Positions 1-3,947 of a stretch of DNA of 5,371 bases are shown piece after piece; the stretch's first letter is position 1, and every line of letters begins with the position of its first letter. The translations under genes and the position numbers were made by a program. The notes beneath the pieces were generated by a model, which ran no database searches, was not told the DNA's origin, and was given only the letters and a program-made list of their open reading frames with translations. The stretch is from Flavipsychrobacter stenotrophus (lineage in GTDB: Bacteria; Bacteroidota; Bacteroidia; Chitinophagales; Chitinophagaceae): positions 1 through 5,371 of the forward strand of contig CANBTK010000194.1 in the NCBI GenBank assembly GCA_947372365.1, written 5' to 3'.

Positions 1-23
1 AATTAACAATACGCCAATAATGG

Positions 24-377
24 CTAGTTATCGCGCTCGTCAAGGTCTACGTGAATGCTATGGAACAAACGGTGTGCCGCAGGGGCGAGGATGAAGCCGA
101 TATTGGTAATAAAGGCTACGCCACTGAACAGGGCATAGGCAGATGAAAACAACTTGCCAGATACATTTTTTATTTCAGCCACCGGCCCCATGCCGCTGAG
201 TATCATAGATGCATTGTGTATAGAATCAATCCAGTTAATATCAGCAATGTAATGGTAGCCAAGAATACCTATGAGCAGGCATACAGCCAGTATCAGGGTT
301 GCCATAAGTACATTACGGAATATACGGCCAAAGAAGATGTGGGTAGGGGCTAAGGGCTGGTATTTATTTTCGTACAT
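24..377 (-). CDS. Small membrane protein with a K+-channel-like TM/pore-loop/TM layout
   Basis: The 117-residue product has two clear membrane helices, about residues 21-43 and 76-99. Between them, residues 50-66 (WIDSIHNASMILSGMGPV) look like the pore helix and filter of a two-TM potassium channel. Where channels have T-V-G-Y-G-D, this protein reads L-S-G-M-G-P (residues 60-65). The basic N-terminus and the HRLFHSIH stretch after TM2 suggest that both ends are cytoplasmic. I recognise the pattern (NASMIL-x-GMGPV, then GKLF-x-S-x-YALFSGV) as a conserved family of small bacterial proteins without an assigned function, so ion conduction is inference. The gene is on the same strand as the blaI/M56-amidase pair and starts 149 bases after it, so it could be read through or transcribed alone; only a poor -7 match (TATTTTTA, 394-401) was found in front. 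The start at 377 is the first ATG of a compact frame and has no convincing ribosome binding site. Confidence 0.85.
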   Translation of the reverse strand: MYENKYQPLAPTHIFFGRIFRNVLMATLILAVCLLIGILGYHYIADINWIDSIHNASMILSGMGPVAEIKNVSGKLFSSAYALFSGVAFITNIGFILAPAAHRLFHSIHVDLDERDN

Positions 378-453
378 GGGTACTTATTTTCCATAAAAAT
401 AGAATAAAGAAACGAAACCACATTGCCCTGCCGCTTCTCCCCGGGAAGAGGGG

Positions 454-487
454 CTTACGCCTACCTGTGGATGCAGGGAGGCGTAAG
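454..487. repeat. Strong imperfect hairpin between the M56-amidase and channel-like genes
   Basis: CTTACGCCT (454-462) pairs with AGGCGTAAG (479-487). After one A/G mismatch, CCTG (464-467) pairs with CAGG (474-477) around a 6-base loop, giving 13 pairs in all. Neither strand has a proper T-run after the stem, so it is not a standard intrinsic terminator. It is more GC-rich than the flanks, and the adjacent 434-453 is also GC-rich (CCCCGGG and GAGGGG), so 426-487 as a whole may be a dispersed palindromic intergenic repeat. It sits where it could dampen or stabilise transcripts running from the amidase gene into the small membrane-protein gene. Confidence 0.6.
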
Positions 488-526
488 TTTGTACAATCAA
501 GCAAAGCTGGAAATTTGCTACAGGGA

Positions 527-1996
527 TTACTTGCGGGATTCAACCACCCCTTTCAGGATAGCGCTGCACAAGGCGTCCAGCTTTGTATCATCCTTTATCG
601 TAGCCATTTGTGCTGCGTCTTTAATATCACCCAGTTCCAGCAATACGGATGGGGCGCTGTTATGTGAAAGCACGTAAAGCTTGTGGCCGGAACTGATAGT
701 GCTTTTCTGAACGCCGCCTACCTGCACCATGTTTTCGAAAATGGATTTTGCCAGCTTTTTGTTTTGTTCTGCTAAGCCGTTGTCCACGGTTATAATGTCG
801 AAGTTACCTTTTGCCGGGTCATCATTCTTGCGGTCATTAACATGAAGCGATATAAAGCAGTCAGGGTGAATTTTGTTGGCTATCTGCACCCTATCTGCAA
901 GTAAAACCTGCTTGTCGCTGCTTCTGGTTAAATGCACCTCCACATTATATTCTGGCGATAGTTCGTGTATGCGGGAAGCTATCCTCAAATTAATGTCTTT
1001 TTCTGATAAACCTCCATACTCAGCCCCGGCATCAATGCCCCCGTGCCCGGCATCAACGACCAAAACAATTTTGTTCGCGGCTTTTATAGGCGCTATGCTG
1101 TGATGCTCCACATGCCTGCCAAACGAAAAAATAAAAACCGTACCCGCCATAAGCGGCAGCACCAGCATGCGCCTGAGCAGGGAGTGCTTCGTAATAACAT
1201 TTGCCTGTAACATAATAATACGTCGTTTAATTGGTGAGGAAAAAAAGTTATGGCCTGTGGCAGTAAGGTAACTGCCCTTGTTGTGCTTTTGTAGTAGCAT
1301 TGTAGCAAATGAGTGGGTATCGTTGCCGGTTATAGCAGCTTCGTCTGCTATAAATTCATGTACAATATTCAGTTCCTTTTTCAGCAGCCAGAAAAACGGG
1401 TTGAGCCAGAAAATAGCGGTAATGAGTTGGCATGCTAGCTTGTCATACGTATGGCCTTGTTGTATGTGCGCCCGCTCATGCCTGAAAATTAATTCCCCGC
1501 TTTCTGATTCCAGCGGAGTATCGCTATTCCAGAACAACAGGTGCATAAAGGAGAATGGCGCTTCAGCAAGGCTGGTGTCAACAACATATATGCCGTTCAC
1601 TTTTCGCCGCGAGTATTGCCTGGAGTATTTCAGTACCCGAAAAACGCCTGCGCACAATAAGGCTACCAGCACCATGCTTACAGCAGCCGAAAACCAGCCT
1701 GTAAGCAAATACCAATTGATTGCAGTTTCGTGGGTCTGTGGGCCAGCCACCAGCGCGGGGCCAGTGTCGCTCACGGTATGCAGCAGGAAAGCGGCAGGCG
1801 CTGTAGGTAATGCCTTCGGCATAGTGTACCAATTAAAGTGAAGCAATGGCACCAGCAAGCCTGCAACAAAAGCAAACAGCAGGAAAAAGCGGTTGTAAGT
1901 ATGCAGGCGCCTGTTCTTTAAGGCGAGGCTATACCAGCCGTATAGTATGCCTGTGCATACAATGCTCTTTATTAAAAAAACGAATGCGCTATCCAT
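527..1996 (-). CDS. BlaR1/MecR1-type M56 metalloprotease fused to an N-acetylmuramoyl-L-alanine amidase
   Basis: This 489-residue protein has the plan of BlaR1: TM helices at about 5-26, 37-54, 94-122 and 275-293, with basic stretches 28-36 and 124-132 inside. The cytoplasmic M56 zinc protease lies between TM3 and TM4, with HExxH at H173-E174-R-A-H177 and the distal E214/D218 in HEFIADE. After TM4, where BlaR1 carries a penicillin-binding sensor, residues 308-487 form an Amidase_3 domain. Its motifs are DAGHGG (zinc ligand H318), E332, SLHVN (H385) and VLLELGD (catalytic E454), so all key residues are present. By family knowledge, the amidase cleaves between N-acetylmuramic acid and L-alanine of peptidoglycan, and the M56 part would inactivate the partner repressor. 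The domain should face the periplasm, tethered by TM4. The gene starts 10 bases after blaI, so the two are co-transcribed. Whether the amidase acts as enzyme, sensor or both is inference. Confidence 0.93.
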   Translation of the reverse strand: MDSAFVFLIKSIVCTGILYGWYSLALKNRRLHTYNRFFLLFAFVAGLLVPLLHFNWYTMPKALPTAPAAFLLHTVSDTGPALVAGPQTHETAINWYLLTGWFSAAVSMVLVALLCAGVFRVLKYSRQYSRRKVNGIYVVDTSLAEAPFSFMHLLFWNSDTPLESESGELIFRHERAHIQQGHTYDKLACQLITAIFWLNPFFWLLKKELNIVHEFIADEAAITGNDTHSFATMLLQKHNKGSYLTATGHNFFSSPIKRRIIMLQANVITKHSLLRRMLVLPLMAGTVFIFSFGRHVEHHSIAPIKAANKIVLVVDAGHGGIDAGAEYGGLSEKDINLRIASRIHELSPEYNVEVHLTRSSDKQVLLADRVQIANKIHPDCFISLHVNDRKNDDPAKGNFDIITVDNGLAEQNKKLAKSIFENMVQVGGVQKSTISSGHKLYVLSHNSAPSVLLELGDIKDAAQMATIKDDTKLDALCSAILKGVVESRK

Positions 1997-2006
1997 ATGC
2001 AGTGCT

Positions 2007-2363
2007 TTATTTTTTCTTTAATTGCTTTAATAGTAATTCAAGGTCAGCTATAGAAAGTTTCTTTTCATCAACAAGGAATGATACCACATTACTGAACGAC
2101 CCGTCAAAATACCCCTTTGCCATATTAGTGAGCGTGCCTTTCGAATAGGCTTCTTTTGTCACCAACGGATGGTACCTGTGTATGCGCCCTATATTCTCAA
2201 CCGATACAAATTCTTTATCTACCATGGTTTTGAGTATAGTGGCAACTGTGTTCTTGTGCGGCTGTGGCGCAGGCATATTTTCTACAACCTCCATCAGCAG
2301 GCCACTACCTAACTTCCATAGTACTTTCATCACTTCTTCTTCGGCCCTTGTTAGCGTCTTCAT
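2007..2363 (-). CDS. blaI: BlaI/MecI/CopY-family transcriptional repressor
   Basis: The 118-residue protein has the full length of the BlaI/MecI family. Residues 3-70 form the winged helix: TRAEEEVMKVLWKLG (helix 1), HKNTVATILKTMVDK (36-50, recognition helix) and a wing ending in RIHRYHPLV (60-68). Residues 71-118 form the dimerisation helices. In Staphylococcus aureus, BlaI is cut at an Asn-Phe bond in this part; by eye the matching position here is S95-F96, so cleavage by the partner M56 protease is plausible but not shown. The gene is first in its operon, 10 bases before the M56-amidase gene, and lies directly behind two AACTA-N6-TAGTT dyads over its promoter, which fits autorepression. 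The start ATG at 2363 matches the usual family N-terminus. The symbol is by family; the signal need not be a beta-lactam. Confidence 0.93.
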   Translation of the reverse strand: MKTLTRAEEEVMKVLWKLGSGLLMEVVENMPAPQPHKNTVATILKTMVDKEFVSVENIGRIHRYHPLVTKEAYSKGTLTNMAKGYFDGSFSNVVSFLVDEKKLSIADLELLLKQLKKK

Positions 2364-2367
2364 TCAA

Positions 2368-2383
2368 AACTATATTTGTAGTT
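2368..2383. promoter_or_regulatory. Putative BlaI operator O1 (AACTA-N6-TAGTT)
   Basis: AACTA (2368-2372) and TAGTT (2379-2383) form a dyad with a 6-base spacer, just upstream of the blaI ATG and directly downstream of the -7 box. Read on the minus strand it is AACTACAAATATAGTT, and one half contains the TACA seen in staphylococcal bla and mec operators. A repressor dimer here would sit on the expected transcription start. The assignment to BlaI is inferred from position and from the matching second dyad. Confidence 0.6.
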
Positions 2384-2416
2384 CAAAGGTAAAACTATTT
2401 TTATAGTTTTACCAAA
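2384..2416 (-). promoter_or_regulatory. Bacteroidota-type promoter of the blaI operon
   Basis: On the minus strand, TTTG (2413-2416) is followed after 21 bases by TACCTTTG (2384-2391), a full match to the Bacteroidota -33 TTTG and -7 TAnnTTTG consensus. The -7 box ends 20 bases before the blaI ATG, so the leader is very short, about 15 bases. No Shine-Dalgarno sequence is visible. A second TAnnTTTG match (TAGTTTTG) nearer the ATG lacks a properly spaced -33 box. Confidence 0.65.
2388..2413. promoter_or_regulatory. Putative BlaI operator O2: perfect 11-bp inverted repeat
   Basis: GGTAAAACTAT (2388-2398) is repeated exactly, inverted, as ATAGTTTTACC (2403-2413), with four T between. Its core, 2393-2408, has the same AACTA-N6-TAGTT layout as O1, and the two centres are 25 bases apart. 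The palindrome spans the promoter spacer and touches both promoter boxes, so binding would exclude RNA polymerase. No T-run follows on either strand and it lies in a promoter, so a terminator is unlikely. Confidence 0.7.
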
Positions 2417-2499
2417 TAAAATCGAAAATAAATTTTTCCATGGGTTGATTGCCCCCATAATATACCCCCTTTTAATGTCGTTATCGCACCCCATTTATA

Positions 2500-2514
2500 A
2501 TAGGGTAGCCCTAT
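2500..2514. repeat. Short perfect dyad in front of the VOC gene
   Basis: ATAGGG (2500-2505) and CCCTAT (2509-2514) are perfect inverted arms around TAG. The dyad overlaps the start of a weak -7-like box (TACCTTTA, 2514-2521) and ends 27 bases before the preferred ATG of the VOC gene. It could be an operator for that gene, but six-base arms can arise by chance. Confidence 0.3.
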
Positions 2515-2541
2515 ACCTTTATGAAAACAAAAACACGAAAA

Positions 2542-2952
2542 ATGGCACAGTTAAATCCGTACTTGAACTTTAGCAACAATTGCCGCGAAGCAATGAATTT
2601 TTACAAAGATTGCCTGGGTGGCGAACTAACCATGCAAACCGTTGGCGAGATGCCTGCAATGGCCGCGCAAATGCCACCAGAATATAAAGACAGCATAGTG
2701 CATTCTACCCTAAACAGCGGCGGCATGGTGATTATGGGCTCTGACATGGTAAGGGGAACGCGTGTAGAAGGCAACACAGTGCACCTGTGTATTAACTGTA
2801 CAAGCGCCGAAGAATTGAATAACCTGTTTGCTAAACTGGCAGTAGGTGGCACCATCACCGACCCGGTCGCAGATATGCCATGGGGCGGCCTTTATGGCTC
2901 ACTAACCGATAAGTATAGCAAGCAGTGGGTATTTAATTTCCAGAAAGGGTAA
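2542..2952 (+). CDS. VOC-superfamily (glyoxalase/PhnB-like) protein
   Basis: From the preferred start the protein has 136 residues and matches the PhnB-like branch of the vicinal oxygen chelate superfamily. It begins LNPYLNFSNNCREAMNFYKDCLGGEL, continues with DSIVHSTLNSGGMVIMGSD in the middle, and ends PWGGLYGSLTDKYSKQW, where family members usually have WG-x-x-YG-x-x-DK(F/Y)G-x-x-W. Such proteins are small cytoplasmic beta-alpha-beta-beta-beta repeats that form dimers; this subgroup has no agreed substrate, so no reaction is assigned. In the last motif the usual Gly is Ser (DKYSKQW). An in-frame ATG at 2521 would add MKTKTRK. I prefer 2542 because family members typically begin with M-x-x-LNPYL, and a weak -7-like box (TACCTTTA) overlaps the upstream ATG. 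The gene stands alone, divergent from blaI across about 180 bases. Confidence 0.88.
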   Translation: MAQLNPYLNFSNNCREAMNFYKDCLGGELTMQTVGEMPAMAAQMPPEYKDSIVHSTLNSGGMVIMGSDMVRGTRVEGNTVHLCINCTSAEELNNLFAKLAVGGTITDPVADMPWGGLYGSLTDKYSKQWVFNFQKG

Positions 2953-3084
2953 AAGCGCCGTGCTGTTACCGTAGCATTTGTGCGTGAATTATGTAACATT
3001 TGCCCGCTGTGGTGTAACACAACGGCTTCCTGTGGTGGCTACATTTGGCGTGTGGCAAATTCCCCACATTAAAGCATCCCTCAC

Positions 3085-3315
3085 ATGGTACACATAGCAG
3101 CACCCACCCAAACAGAAATATCGAATTCCCATTTTGCTGAAAATGCAAAGTATGTGGAAACTATGCTGCCAGCAGAAAGGCTGCGCTATGATATTGCCAA
3201 GCATAAGGATAACTACGGCAGGGCATGTGCCTGCATTGCAGAGGTAGATGGCTTTCTTTCGCTAGCCGGGGCACACGATGCCGAAATAAGGAAGCACCAG
3301 GCAATGTACAGTTAA
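3085..3315 (+). CDS. Hypothetical 76-residue protein
   Basis: I do not recognise this protein. It reads like real coding sequence: codon choice (GCA, ATA, AGG, GCC, GAA) matches the neighbouring genes, and the product is soluble and helix-prone. Residues 18-47 (AENAKYVETMLPAERLRYDI onward) are charged, followed by a Cys pair at 49-51 (CAC) and a second helical half ending AGAHDAEIRKHQAMYS. There is no signal peptide or membrane segment. Upstream, TACATTTG (3040-3047) fits a Bacteroidota -7 box and would give a leader of about 33 bases, but no -33 box is properly spaced. It is 132 bases behind the VOC gene and convergent with the cold-shock gene. A minus-strand frame at 2966-3148 overlaps its start but looks less like a gene. 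Confidence 0.5.
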   Translation: MVHIAAPTQTEISNSHFAENAKYVETMLPAERLRYDIAKHKDNYGRACACIAEVDGFLSLAGAHDAEIRKHQAMYS

Positions 3316-3360
3316 CAATTAGGTTACCGGCCACTCAAAAATCTGTATAGCTGGCACTGG

Positions 3361-3400
3361 CTTTGCGCCTTCTCTTTGCAGGCTTCAGCGTTCTTTTGCG
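3361..3400. repeat. Iterated CTTTGCG-type motif in a gene-free stretch
   Basis: Four related units lie close together: CTTTGCG (3361-3367), CTTTGCA (3374-3380), CTTCAGCG (3383-3390) and CTTTTGCG (3393-3400), the last followed by TTAAAG. Start-to-start distances are 13, 9 and 10 bases. From memory, similar CTTTGCG-CTTTGCG-TTAAA strings recur between genes in several bacterial genomes, so this may be a copy of a dispersed intergenic repeat. Nothing else was seen in 3316-3475. Confidence 0.4.
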
Positions 3401-3475
3401 TTAAAGCGCTCGTGCAGTAATTTGTTGTTTAGAAGGTATTATGCCCACAAATTAGCAGCACCAATTAACAGCAAT

Positions 3476-3502
3476 AAAAAAGCCCCGCAATTGCGGGGCT
3501 TT
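3476..3502 (-). terminator. Intrinsic terminator of the cold-shock gene
   Basis: AAAGCCCCGCAA (3479-3490) and TTGCGGGGCTTT (3491-3502) form a perfect 24-base palindrome that folds into a GC-rich stem with an AATT loop. Read on the minus strand, the stem is followed by TTTTTTATT, a normal U-tract, and it begins 23 bases after the cold-shock stop codon. On the plus strand only three T follow, so it would be weaker for the convergent small gene. Confidence 0.9.
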
Positions 3503-3525
3503 GAAATGATTATATGTGGATAAGC

Positions 3526-3717
3526 TTAGATAACCTGAACGTTAACTGCATTTAAACCTTTTTGACCATTTTGAACTTCATAAGACACTACACTGTTTTC
3601 GCGGATCTCGTCAACGAGGCCTGAAACGTGAACGAAAATGTCTGCACCGCCTTCTGCTGGTGTAATGAAGCCGAAACCTTTAGTTTCGTTGAAAAATTTT
3701 ACTGTACCTTTTTGCAT
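3526..3717 (-). CDS. Cold-shock protein, CspA family
   Basis: The 63-residue product is a single cold-shock (OB-fold) domain. It begins MQKGTVKFFNETKGFGFITP with RNP1 KGFGFI at residues 13-18, and has RNP2 DIFVHV at 26-31; the aromatic residues F15, F17 and F28 are the usual single-stranded nucleic acid contacts. The length is typical for the family. Members act in the cytoplasm as RNA chaperones that melt mRNA structure, and in many bacteria they are abundant at low temperature or in fast growth; whether this copy is cold-induced cannot be seen. It has its own promoter (3745-3773) and terminator (3476-3502), so it is a monocistronic unit. The leader is only about 22 bases, much shorter than the long thermosensing leader of Escherichia coli cspA. 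It is divergent from tex. Confidence 0.96.
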   Translation of the reverse strand: MQKGTVKFFNETKGFGFITPAEGGADIFVHVSGLVDEIRENSVVSYEVQNGQKGLNAVNVQVI

Positions 3718-3744
3718 TGTAATTCTTTAATAATGAATAAAGCA

Positions 3745-3773
3745 CAAATGTAGGCTATTCAATCGGCAATCAA
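3745..3773 (-). promoter_or_regulatory. Bacteroidota-type promoter of the cold-shock gene
   Basis: On the minus strand, TTG (3771-3773) is followed after 18 bases by TACATTTG (3745-3752), a full match to the TAnnTTTG -7 consensus. Transcription would start near 3739, giving a leader of about 22 A/T-rich bases without a Shine-Dalgarno sequence. Confidence 0.65.
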
Positions 3774-3781
3774 TCATTTAT

Positions 3782-3798
3782 TATTAGTTCTGCTAATA
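3782..3798. repeat. Short perfect dyad between the cold-shock and tex genes
   Basis: TATTAG (3782-3787) and CTAATA (3793-3798) are perfect inverted arms around TTCTG. The site lies 8 bases upstream of the -33 box of the cold-shock promoter, a possible position for a regulator. The arms are short and AT-rich, so chance is a fair explanation. Confidence 0.25.
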
Positions 3799-3898
3799 GT
3801 TTAACATATCGTGCAAAGGGGGGCTGATGGCCAATGGAAATGAATGCCGCCACTTTGGGCTAAACCATTTACAAAAATACTTCGAAAAAAACTGCTTT

Positions 3899-3926
3899 TT
3901 TGAATGCTGGCAACCTGTTACTTTCG
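3899..3926 (+). promoter_or_regulatory. Possible tex promoter
   Basis: TTTG (3899-3902) and TACTTTCG (3919-3926, one mismatch to TAnnTTTG) are 16 bases apart, and the -7-like box ends 21 bases before the tex ATG. The short leader matches the other promoters here, but the spacing is short and the box imperfect. The TTTG lies in the right arm of an AT-rich inverted repeat (TTCG-A7 at 3881-3891, T6-GAA at 3896-3904). Confidence 0.3.
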
Positions 3927-3947
3927 CATCCCGCAAATTGAGAAGCA

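Noticed and set aside
454..487. Hairpin as the intrinsic terminator of the blaI operon
   Set aside because: On the minus strand the stem is followed by CCCCTCTTCC and not by a T-run, so the standard signal is absent.
1278..1841. Long plus-strand open frame of 187 codons opposite the M56-amidase gene
   Set aside because: Its translation is rich in Ser and Cys and has no recognisable domain, while the opposite strand encodes a clear two-domain enzyme through the whole interval.
527..1996. A true beta-lactam sensor (BlaR1/MecR1) and hence a resistance operon
   Set aside because: There is no penicillin-binding domain or SxxK-type sensor motif, and no beta-lactamase or PBP2a gene in the window. 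The C-terminus is an amidase.
2998..3060. ATTTGCC (2998-3004) and GGCAAAT (3054-3060) as a long-range stem or riboswitch
   Set aside because: The arms are only seven bases and far apart, with no supporting internal structure; a chance match is likely.
2966..3204. Two minus-strand frames of 60 and 71 codons around the VOC/hypothetical gap
   Set aside because: They are Cys- and His-rich with no promoter or domain. The plus-strand frame at 3085-3315 has better coding character.
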